From: Kryptolebias marmoratus
Taxonomy: Eukaryota > Chordata > Actinopteri > Cyprinodontiformes > Rivulidae
Direction: 5' to 3'
DNA: 64,000 bases
Assembly (NCBI RefSeq): GCF_001649575.2
Contig: NC_051430.1
Location: 17,472,508 to 17,536,507 of the forward strand
Below the pieces are notes generated by a model, which saw nothing but the letters and a program-made list of their open reading frames with translations, had not been told where the DNA came from and searched no databases. Position numbers and translations under genes: made by a program. The first letter of the stretch is position 1; the number at the start of each line of letters is the position of its first letter. This document shows, piece after piece, positions 32,801 through 43,900 of the stretch.

Positions 32801-35485
32801 TTTTGTTCTGGGAGGATTTAAAGGAGCTACTGAAGATGGTCAGTTCAGAAAGTGACAAAATAAACAAATAATTCCACAGAAACAAATGATCATTAAATCA
32901 AACTACGGTAAATGTTATTCAGAAATTGTAAAAAGGAATGCAGAAGTACAGACACATACAGATGGTGTCGACAGTAAAAGAATTCATGAGATCAAATTTC
33001 TGTAAGCTGGAAATTTCAAACAAGATATTTACACAAATAGTCTCATGAATCACAGATCCAGTTCACTTTCATGCTGCACAATTTATGCATAAAGCAATAA
33101 ACAACCTACTTCCTGGCAACTGGAAACAAGATGGGGGCTATAATGTCAGGGGGAAGTAAAAGTTCAAACATCCTGGTGTTTGTATTAAATTGAATACATC
33201 TTTATATGAAGCTGTGGGGCAGACAGAGCACGGCCAGTTTATAAAACTGGTACAAACATGTGTTTTTAAAGGAACAGGGAGGAAGAATGGCTTTGATACA
33301 CCGTTTACACACAATATATGTGCATGTACGTGTATATGTCTGTTGTGACAGCCCTATAAGTTATGTGTATGTGTACAGTGTGTCCTTGAAGTGTTACAAG
33401 GGTTACATAACCAAAAGGTTTTATGAAGTAATTGTAAGAAGGACTTATGATAGGATAAAACAGAAAGGAAACAAAACAATTATTAGTTACTAAGTGGTAT
33501 AAATAACTTGTGTGAACATGTTAAGTATGTATTGTCTGTTCTTTTTATTAGCTGTATTATTTAAACAAATAAAACCTTATCATAATCAGAATCAAACTAA
33601 ACTACAGCCTGAAAAAAACACTTTTTTTCTGCCTTGAGTTTGTTCAGCGCTGCTTGTTTTGTCTGCCTGCAGTCGGACTCAGATAACGACCTCGTAGGAG
33701 ATACCTGTGATGACAACATAGACAGGTAGATCCATGATGAGCTGGGAATGTTTGTATCAAATGTTGCCACGGGTTTTACTTGCCCCGCTTCTTGTTTTTA
33801 TATCAGTGACGGTGACGGCCACCAAAACACAAAGGACAACTGTCCCACCGTCATCAACTCCTCTCAGCTGGACACCGACAAGGACGGAATGGTTTTTATA
33901 GTTTTTTTCTTGACTAATTTACCAGGTTTGGTTGATTCATTCGTCAGAGAACTTTGTGTTTAAACCGGCCTACACTTTGTTTGACAGGGAGATGAATGTG
34001 ATGACGATGACGACAATGACGGCATACCAGACGAAGACGACAACTGTAGACTGGTCGCCAACCCAGACCAAAACGACTCAGACAGTTTGTGTCCCCCGTT
34101 TCTCTTCAGTGTCTAGTTTGTGACAAGCAACGGCTTCATCTGTGTTTACCAACCTCTGTCGATGGATTTCAGTGAACAAAGTTGGAGACGCGTGCGAAGG
34201 GGACTTTGACAAAGACAATGTGATTGATAGGATCGACCACTGCCCGGAGAACGCTGAGGTCACACTGACTGACTTCAGGGCCTATCAGACCGTGGTGCTG
34301 GACCCGGAGGGAGAGTCACAGATAGACCCCAACTGGGTGGTACTCAACCAGGTAAATAATAAGTTCACATCTGTCTTTTTATCGTCCTCTGCGGAAAGGC
34401 TGAAAGGTGAAGGCAAACAATGTTTTTGCACAGGTCAGTGTGTTCTATATTATGTTAGTATTTTAGTTAAGAGTTAACAGGCACGTTTGCTCATGCGGCA
34501 AGTTCTTATAAATGAACTTCTTCTGACAGGGTATGGAGATAGTTCAGACCATGAACTCTGATCCTGGCCTCGCTGTAGGTAAGTCAATATATCATCATGT
34601 GTGATCAGAGTTGATTTCCCCTCTTCATCCACGAATCCTCTGTTCAGTGCTGCTGTGTGTTTCCTGTGTCCATCTGCAGGCTATAAGGCGTTCAGCGGTG
34701 TTGACTTCGAAGGAACGTTCCACGTGAACACGGTGACAGACGACGATTACACTGGCTTCATCTTCGGCTACCAGGACTCGTCCTCCTTCTACGTGGTGAT
34801 GTGGAAACAGACGGAGCAAACCTACTGGCAGGCTGCGCCCTTCAGAGCGGTTGCAGAGCCGGGGATACAACTCAAGGTGTGTGGAGGGAAGAGTGTGTTT
34901 GCTGGCACACAAACCCCCCCCCCCTTCCCCCCTTCTTATGTGGCTCTTGATCAACAGGTGGTGAAGTCAAAGACCGGTCCTGGTGAGTACATGAGGAACT
35001 CCCTCTGGCACACAGGAAACACCACCGACCAGGTGCATCTCCTGTGGAAAGACCCCCGGAACGTCGGCTGGAAGGACAAGGTCTCCTACCGCTGGTTCCT
35101 CCAGCACAGACCCCAGGTCGGATACATCAGGTACAAACACACACACACCATCACAGATACACAACAAACACACAAATGTTTTATAACGACAGTGGGTTTC
35201 ATATCACGTGCGAACCAGGGCTCGCTTCTATGAGGGTTCGAAGCTGGTGGCGGACACGGGGGTGATAATTGATACCAGCATGAGAGGTGGGCGGCTGGGC
35301 GTGTTCTGCTTCTCTCAGGAAAACATCATCTGGTCCAACCTGAAGTACCGCTGCAACGGTGAGTGCCTGCCAACGTCAAACAGTCCAGCAGCGCAAGACG
35401 TAAACGTCCTCATGGGGTTTGTTTCTGTCTCACTCGTGCAGACACCATTCCTGCTGACTACAAGGATCTGCCAAAAACAGAGTGA
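26849..35485 (+). CDS. thbs4: Thrombospondin-4
   Basis: Secreted pentameric calcium-binding matricellular glycoprotein of muscle, tendon and heart. Exons: 26849-26930, 27558-27755, 27857-28104, 28387-28489, 28598-28689, 29466-29517, 29612-29832, 29924-30061, 30148-30228, 30320-30472, 30586-30690, 31195-31302, 31386-31545, 32403-32521, 33673-33725, 33807-33891, 33988-34084, 34173-34351, 34530-34578, 34680-34876, 34958-35130, 35219-35358, 35442-35485; 958 residues (human about 961). Signal peptide at 1-26; laminin-G-like N-domain to about 205; pentamer coiled coil at about 215-258, ending in a two-cysteine motif (CMRC); four EGF-like domains at about 290-490 with DVDEC and DLDEC calcium motifs; type-3 DxDxDG calcium repeats at about 492-720; then the C-terminal lectin-like domain from [14 protein letters not shown]. 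The human VPPGP insert before the last type-3 repeats is absent (IPDEDDNC). Position between mtx3 and serinc5 supports THBS4 rather than THBS3 or COMP. Confidence 0.95.
28146..28338. mobile_element. hAT-type MITE in thbs4 intron 3
   Basis: A 193-base element with long terminal inverted repeats beginning CAGGGGTGTCCAATCCTGGT and ending in its near-perfect complement. The CAGGGGTG start is typical of hAT termini. Flanking octamers CCTTAAGG (28138-28145) and CCTTAAAC (28339-28346) match at 6 of 8, consistent with an aged 8-base target duplication. It has no coding capacity. Confidence 0.8.
30719..31141. mobile_element. Mariner-derived non-autonomous element in thbs4 intron 11
   Basis: About 420 bases. 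It shares the ACAGTCTGTAAACATCCAGG block and neighbouring sequence with the Tc1/mariner relic at 18735-19865 but lacks the transposase region. Ends are imperfect inverted repeats (AAAATCTGAAAAAGTTGG at left, CTACTTTTCCCGTTTGGGATTGG-type at right), and subterminal ATATCAAATGTTTAAACT recurs inverted near 31050. Confidence 0.65.
31871..31891. repeat. (GT)n microsatellite
   Basis: About ten GT units in thbs4 intron 13. Confidence 0.9.
32560..33600 (+). mobile_element. Non-LTR retrotransposon (LINE) reverse-transcriptase fossil
   Basis: In thbs4 intron 14. One frame reads [10 protein letters not shown] at 32687-32716 followed by the catalytic FADD box at 32780-32791 in the same frame, both hallmarks of non-LTR reverse transcriptase. 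Upstream, [19 protein letters not shown] occurs in another frame and is cut by a stop. Stops and frameshifts follow. The element is 5'-truncated, and the AATAAA near 33568 may be close to its 3' end. The clade (Jockey/CR1/L2/Rex-like) cannot be settled by eye. Confidence 0.8.
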
Positions 35486-37963
35486 GGTGGTGGCCCTGTG
35501 GGGGCGAAAGAGCTGCATCGTAGAGACAAAAAGTCAGAGACAAGAGGAAGAGAGCAAGAGAAGAAGGAGGAACCATTTAGTGCTGGGAACAAACCATTAG
35601 GCATTAGTTGGTTCAGTGTATCTGAAGACAATGTTTGTTTTTTAAGAAATAAATTGTTTATCTATGCAATATATCACTTTAAATTATATCCACTCTTTAC
35701 ACAGTTAAAACCTCAAAGCTCAATCTGTAAAGGTATTCATTGCAAACTATTTACTTTACTTTATTTTTATTTTTGGCAAATTGTACACAGAAAACAAAAC
35801 AGAACAAAACAAGAAAATCAATAAACAAATCTTAATATAACATCAAACATAAAAAAGGTAATACTCAACTATATGAAATAGTGCAGTTTGAGAGTTTACT
35901 CCAGTAGTTTTCCCAGATATACTGATAAGCAGTTCTGAAATGCAGGTACGCACTCAATGTAAACAAAGCACTCAGATAGAAGTCATGTGATTGACCTACA
36001 TTACGCTGGCTGTAGTCTGTGCAGCAGGTGAACAAATGTGTTATATCTTCTAGATATGAAGATACGAGATGAATTACACCTCGTATAATTCATTACTAGT
36101 TTTAGAAACTTATTTCCATACTTGACTCAACAATTCTGAACATAAATACAAACCAGTACATCAAAACAGTCGAACTTCTCCATCTTAAACGGCTCCAGGG
36201 ACAAACAGCCATCGTTGACCTATTTTCAGTCACTTCGGGTGTTTCTGTAGCATCTGTTCACAAATTTTAATTTAAGGACACATTAACCATTAATATAAGA
36301 AAAACACATTGTGGACATTTTATTTCTTACTTCATCAATCTTTTATTTTTGACCGGTCTTCATGACTTTGCAATGAGTACCTTTAACATTTTGCGAAACA
36401 AAAACATGTTTTAGTGGAATATCTGTATAAAACAAAAAGGGACTGCTACAGAACACATTTACAAATGTTTTATTAAAAGAATGTGAGCCATGTGAACTGC
36501 ATGTAACCTTCATCTTTGTACTACAAACATAAAGTTTGGTCAACTAGTCCCACTGTGGTCTGTAGCCTTTACAATCTTATTTTTTACCCTTTTTCTAATA
36601 TTTCGTGTGTTTGAAAGCACCATTACATTTCCACATTCAAAGCTGTAAAAAGAAATGCAGAAATAGTTTCACAACCTAATTTTAGCAGAAGCAAAATTTT
36701 CAGATTATAGGCCTGTAGCCAAAATGTACACACAAGTTATTTTACTGTGAAATATGTTAGGAAAACAAATAAAAACACGAGGAACAAAACTGACCTGCTT
36801 GTACAACGCATTGTATTTTCTACACAATTGTTACAGGAAGTGGTCTTATTACGGCAGTAAACTCAACATCCAGTGTTGAATAAATCACCTAAAATCAGCC
36901 ATGATGGGTTAATCGAACCAGCATGACGTGCTGACACATGAAACAAAAAACAATCCAAAAAGTTTTTTCTTAAAGTACAGAACATAAAGCTGGTTTAGCC
37001 ATGTGTAAATGCAAGCAAATACATAAAGTCCTTACTTGGATATTTCTCTGTAACAGACCAAATAATCTGAATAGATTAAATTTTTTCCTGTTGTCTACCT
37101 TTGGCAAATGCAGCGCTGAGTTGGTGGAGCTCTTCCAGAGAGGTCAGACTCACAAAAGGCAGGCCGAGTTAAAGAAGACGGCACGACGACGCAGAAATGA
37201 CGTGAACTTTCTTGAGAAAACGACAGGCTCAAAGGGAGCGCAGACAGTAATAAAACTTTACTTTTGTTATCTAGGAGGGAACTTCTCAACAGCAGGTGAT
37301 TATTACTAAGAAGCTCTCATTCTGTTGCATAGAAAACTACAAAACAACACAATATAAAAAACTGTCAACATATGAGCCTGAGAAATGAGCTTTTGAACAA
37401 AGTTAGGGCCGTATCTAATTCCATTTAAACTTAAATAAATATGTTTTTTTTTTCTTCTGTAACATCTCTTGAAATAAATTTGTCCTAAAACTCAAAGTTT
37501 GGCTCAAATCTTTGCTACAACTTTCTGGTTTGACTTCACAGAACTGAAATACCTGGCTGAGAGAGAGGGGGCAAAAAAAACAGGAGTCCAATAAAAAAAA
37601 GCATACAGAAAATCTATAAATGTTCACTTTCAAGTCAGAAGTTTTCAGGGATTCAACTTCTATAGTTTTTTTTTTTTATGTAACTTCAAAGCTGTAAGTA
37701 ATACAAAACTCCAGTCAGTGGTAGTAAAAGAATAAAAAAAATTCCCATTAAGGTATTTACAGCTTAACATTGTAAAACAAAGACTAACATACAAAACAAA
37801 AGGCAACAGATCATCCTTTTTTTTAATTCTGAGGGTAGTGTGGAGTTGTGTTTAAAGGTAAGGAGGGGGGAGAACGGTGGTCCCTTGGCCCAGCATGAAG
37901 GCTCATCGTGGCCACATCCTACACAGCAGCGCAGACGGGACACTTCCTGTACGGATGTTTGAT
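35486..37963. other. thbs4-serinc5 convergent intergenic region and 3' UTRs
   Basis: No coding exon was recognised. The left part is the thbs4 3' UTR, with a poly(A) signal at 35648-35653. The right part is probably the serinc5 3' UTR on the minus strand; AATAAA on that strand occurs at 36319-36324 and 36342-36347, which would give a 3' UTR of about 1.6 kb. Confidence 0.55.
35648..35653 (+). terminator. thbs4: Candidate thbs4 polyadenylation signal
   Basis: AATAAA 163 bases after the TGA stop codon; further copies occur near 35818. Confidence 0.55.
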
Positions 37964-40900
37964 TCAGGCCTCGAAGCGCTTCGGGCAGATCATTGGAGCG
38001 ACGAGGGTCACGATGTAGAGGAAGAGGCAGACCCAGCAGGAGACCATCTTGATCCAGAACACCGACCAGCTCCCCTCCAACAGCTCCTCGATATTATGGT
38101 TATCGTAGCTGCAACACAGGCGCATAGTTAATCAGCCGAGCAGGACTGATCCTTCATTTTCACTACAAGAGAGGGGGTCTTACTGTCACTAAGACTAAAT
38201 TAACTTCTTATATGAAGAGAAACCTAAGGTCCGAAACTGAAGAAGGCTCAAAATAGATAAAACAAAAGTAAATTGCATTTTTATTAAATGTATTTTGACC
38301 ATTCTTTTAGCGTTTCTACATATATTAACTTGGTTTGCTCACATTGCATGGACATGTTTTTGTCTTCTTGAGAATCACTTACTGAAACCAGTTGGTGACG
38401 GTCATCATGACGTAAAGAGAGCCCAGGAAGAAGACAAAGTGGAAGTAGGAATAGCTGTAGATGGTTGCTTCCTGTTCATCGTATAACACGTTCTGACCCG
38501 AACCAGTTTTTTCCTCATCGGTGTCCTCTGGAAAGACAAAACAAAATAAAAACACACAATAAGTCAATGAAGGAGGCAGACACATCACTGAAGGGGAAAC
38601 AAAAAGCGACCAGTTTATGTTGGTACCATTAGCTTATGTCTGATCTCCAGCAGGTGGCAGTGTGAACACATTTTTGGCTTCCCTCTGATTCCACTTGAGT
38701 CTCACACTAACCTCCTAGTAACAGTGACATCATCTGGGTTTGTTGACCAATGCTTTTTCACTACACTCACTCCGGTTGTGGAATAGCAATAAGTGTACAA
38801 AAACACCGAGTGGTGAGAGGGCAACTGGGGCCAGAACTTCAGAGAAAAAAAAATATTCTCCTAAAACGTTGTCTTACCCGTGTCATCTCCACAGCAGAAA
38901 CAGCAGCGAGCTCTCTGCAAAGCAAAGAGGACATTTGGTTACCTTTGACTGGATGAGTTTATTTTAAAACACACACGCTTCATGTCTTTCTGGGTTCATG
39001 TACTGAAGTCGACGGTGATGTCTAAATTAGGGTTGTCTGTTAACGTTTGTAACAAGTCTGTGTATTTAATTTTCCCACACGCCCTGTGAGGTCTGAATAT
39101 TTGCGCGTTTACCTCAATCTCTGGCTCGCTGTCCCTGTACACCCTGAGCGCGGCAGAGCTTCGCCTGGTGGTGGAGGTCAAACTACAGCCAGGAAACAAA
39201 GACAAACAGAAATGGGAAGGCAAATAAAGGGAGAAAAAGGTTATAATCCCCCCCCCCCNCACACACACCCCAATAATTTGCAGTTTTGGACGGCTGCAGA
39301 GCCTAATTTCCTTCTTTAAAAAAAGGGCATGACCACAAGAGACAGGATGCCTCCAGTTGATGGAAAACACATGTGAACAAAAAGCAAAACGCCACAGTTC
39401 TTGTCTCTCACAGTCTTTCTGCTCAGCCACAGCCAATCAGGCACACACTTTTCAGAGTCCCAGCCAATACAAACTCAGCTCTCCGTGTCGCTATCTGACT
39501 CTACGAGCTGCTGCTGCTCAGAAGGTTGGGGCTGTATAATATCGCCAATATACATGTGACAAAAACGGGACAAGAAAAAGAGCCACGCTGCAGGAGAACC
39601 AAGGGTTGTGTGTGCACGTGGGCACGTCTTTGAGAGTTGAGCCAACTGAGCACATTCAAAGAGCTGTTTAGGGTCGAAGATGGTTTTACTTTTCATATTG
39701 GCTGGTTTAGGTTAGAGTAACTGCTGTCATACAGGATTAAAAACAACAACAACATGCTGGGTAAGGGCATCGGAAACTCAGCCGAAAAATGACAGCAAAT
39801 CAAAACTTGACACTGTTCGAGCAGTTTGTACTAGTCAGGGAAACCAGAATGAGGTCGATGCAGGCCAAGAGATTTCTATGTATCAACACACGTGTGGTTG
39901 GTTGGGGGAAGATGCGGTGGCTCGGTGGGCAGTGAAGTCACCCTGAGGCGGCAGGTTCGAGCCTGGGTTGCGGCAGGAAGGGCGCAAATCTTTTGTGCGA
40001 ATTTGCTCGCTGTGGCTTCATTTATTGTTGCCAAACAAACGAAGGAAATTAAATATTTAGATGTATTTCTGTGAATGTGTCGGCTGATAGAGTCACAGTC
40101 AGACTGTGGTCTGCAGGTCTGGCTGCCTCTCTAACTCCAGAGAATTGGATGGTTATACAGTTTGGGACTTTTAACAGTTTTGTCTGCCATCATTTTTGAC
40201 GAAATTCCAAATTATTAACTTTACCTTTAGATTTTGCTTTAAACCAACATGCATATTTGCATATCTAAAGTTTAAACTTTTACTTGTGATGGCTCAAGAT
40301 GGATCGCGAGGCTAGAGAAAAGCATGAATGTCATCATAAACTGACAAAAATGTGAGCAACTTTGCTCAAAACAGCTTTTGTGAGGGCTTTAATATTGTTT
40401 GTACTTAGGACTGAAAGGGATTGATTTAACCCAAAAACTTTGGTCACAGTGAAGGCTCCAACTTCTCCTATTTTTACTTTTTTTTTTTTAGCTGTGATAG
40501 TTCAAGCCACAGTGTAAAATGTGTCAAAACGTAAAACGCCAATGTGTCCCTCTTACCAAGAGTAAATGATGCAGGCAAACAGGATAACGGTTCCGATTGC
40601 GGTGACGATCTTCTTGTCGCTTTCCTGGCCGGAGTTGAAGGGGAACACGCACACAGTTTTGTTCTTACCGTCTATTTCTATGACTGAGAAGAAAGAATGT
40701 GCAAACATATAGGAATGACAAAAAGTGGGGCAAGGAAATCAACAATTCTACCGTCAAATATTTTAAATTCAAAAAACTTTTTTTTAAACTCTTTTTATTT
40801 TACTTCTAAACGTGCAAGCATGCTGGTACAGGACTAAGTGAAGTTTGAAAACGCTTGTCACTTAACATAAATGGGACCTATTCATCCAAATTAATATTCA

Positions 40901-43900
40901 GTGACGCTGTGACTGCTTTGTAAAGACATCTGTTTGTACTCACATTCAGTAGGTTTGCTGGAGAAGGCTGAGAAGGTGAGGTACATGACGTACACGCTGA
41001 TGACTCCTGGCTGCAACAGGCCCGATTTGGGCTGCACTGCAACGACACAAAATTTTAATAAAGATGTCTACATTTAGGAAAATTTCGAAGCTTTTTACAT
41101 TAACGTTACGTTAAGTTTACGGTCCTAAAACATACTGAAGTTGGTTAACCGTTTTGATACATAAATCACTTCAAATGAGACAAAGCACCTTTAGGTACGG
41201 CTCCTTACATTTTTGTATGAAGGGGGAGATGGCGAGGAGCGAGACAATAAGGCAGAGGCTGCCATTGATGCCCAGGAAAATCTTGTTATATAAACAGGCC
41301 TCGGGGTGTGTGTAGAACACTCCCATAAAGACCACGGCTCCCACCGCGACGCTGAACAGAACCAGAGTGACAAAGGCCAACGCTGCATACCACAGACGGT
41401 TATACTTCACCCCTGAACTCCTGCAGGCGGAAAGAGGGAGGGAGGGAGGGAGAGGAAACAAGGAGAACAAAAGGAAAAGGAAAAAAACACAACGTGAACA
41501 AGGGAACGTCAAACTGAATGATAAATAAATAAGTCAACAAGGGTGGAAACTTAAAAAGAAAAGTGACCCAGGAAAAATCGGCCTAAAGAAAACGATAAAA
41601 AAAAAATTTAAAAAAAAAAAGAGTAAAGCTTGATGAGTTATAACTTCATCTTGAGAAGAGGACAAGATAAACTCACAGATGTTTAAGATGAACTTTCAAA
41701 TTTAATACTTTGGGACCATAACATGCGTCAAAGAAAGGCTTAAATTTACTAGGATGTCTATCAAACCATTTAATATCTGAGTGAACTGAGGGAGAAACTC
41801 AAACTGTGTCCATCCAGCGGATCTTCTGATCAGCGTCCAGCCACCATGTCTGACCCACCCCCACGCAAAAAAGTACAAAGCTGCCTGCTGACTTCCTCTG
41901 CCTTTTTCAAAGTCTGTTTGTTTTTTGTATTTTCCCCGCCACCCACAGAAGAATACATTCCACCCTTCTGAGTTCCTCGACATCAAAAACAATAAGCAGG
42001 ACACAGGTTTTATTTAAACGATCACCCCCAGAGGCGAGCCTCACCAGTTCGTGTTCCATCGGTGCGCAAACTCCACCAACAGCATGAGCTGGATCACCAG
42101 GAAGAAGCCGCCGCCTACAGCTCCGATGTAGCGCCAAACTGTGAAGAGAGGAGGAGATCAGGGTTCAAACACTGAGGACACGTTCGTCTATAAAAACTTA
42201 ATGTTTACATCTGTCCTCTCAAAACAAAAAAAACTGTTATATACATTTGCTCTGACTTGTTTCAGCAGCTACAACATTTTTTCTATATGTATATGTAACC
42301 ATATATTAGTAAGAAGCACAAAAATAAAACTTTACTTTAAGGACAAGATCCTGCTTTGTAATCCTGCAATTTTATCCTACCTTTTTAAAGTAACTTAACA
42401 ATTTACATACTTAGAAATAGCAAGGAATTTGCCTAAAATAAAACTTTTATTTGCTTGTTAAAACTTAATGTTTCATTTTTACGGCATCAGTCCAAAGGCA
42501 GACATGTAAAAAGTCTAAGTTATATTAATATAAGAAGCTTGAATAAAACTTATTTATATTTACTTTCCAAAAAGGTGTCCTGTTGTGGAAGGTAGAAGGC
42601 TCCAGCACAGCAGCCCACCAGCAGAATAAACTTCAGCAGCCAGAAACTAACATTTGAGGGGGGAAAAAATGCAGAAGAATCAAAATAAGAATAAGAACAA
42701 AGAGAAGCTTCTTAGTAGAACTGCTGCAGATTTCATACTTCTGAAGCTAGATTCAAATTATTATCCAAGCACACTTCTTAGGGTAACATATCCCACATCT
42801 TTTACTGGTGTGGTTAGCAGAACCAGTCTTATTTCTTAGTTTTAACCTTTGCTTTGTAAACTGTCAGAAGATCTTAGAACTGGCAAAGATTTCCTCCTTT
42901 TTGAGCATAAAGCAAATTCAGCAAACCATCACTGGATGTAATTTTATTGAAGTCACACATTTTAAATAACTAAAAGGAATACCTCAAGTTATATGAAGCG
43001 GGGTACTGTGGAAAAGTTATGAACAACTAATATCATACTTGTTGTAAAAAGCTCTTTCAATGAGCTCAGTTTGAAGAAATCAAATTGAGTTTAAATCTTA
43101 CTGACGAGCTAAAGGCTAGTCTGAGTCGGGCCAAGAGTAAAGTGGCCTGCTACAGTCTTAAAAAACTGTAATTTCTAAAAAAAATTCATAGTGATTCATG
43201 TTAATGCAATTTTTTAAACCTTTACATTGCCGTCAGTGTGACATCACAGTTACTGAAGCAAGAATATTGTGATATTTGTACAGGAAGTGCTACAGCTAGC
43301 TGCTGCACCTGCCCTTAATAATAATAATAATAAGCTGGTGGCAACATAAATGAGTTCACGAGAACTGCTTTAAATTTTTGAGATTGGAGTTTTCAGACCA
43401 TTCAATGTTCATAACTTTTCCACAGAACCCCAATTTCAAAAGATCTAAACTTTTGCTTTAATATGTGGCCTTAATCTTCTTTTTGTATCCAGTTTGGCTT
43501 TTCTTTCAACATGAAAGTACCTGAGGTTTGGAGCTTCTGTTACAGGAAACTGTGTGAACTGAACTAAACAAAACAAGCAAGAAAAATAACTTCTTTATAC
43601 CCATTGTGTATGGCCGCCCTGCAGCCGGTGCTGTTGTTGATTCGGAAGGTGATGATAAAGAAGAAGAAGAAGAAGCAGGCCATTCCAAAGCACATCTTGT
43701 AGACGGCAGAGTATCCAACGAGCTTCTTGCAGTTTTCCCCTGCAGTCATCTTCTCACACATTTTGTTGTAGTAGGGGATCTGTCGGGCAAAACCAGAGAC
43801 CCAAAACACCAGGATTAGATCATTACGGCGGTGAAAGGAAACCCACCTTTGCTCGTGTTTGTACAGTGCGTAGCCTCAGTGAAAGGGCCCGATAGTGTCT

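Noticed and set aside
37877..38131. Plus-strand open frame over the last serinc5 exon
   Set aside because: Exact antisense of the conserved SERINC C-terminus, which is the real coding strand.
39914..39986. tRNA gene
   Set aside because: A and B boxes are present but the acceptor and anticodon stems do not pair; better explained as a SINE head.
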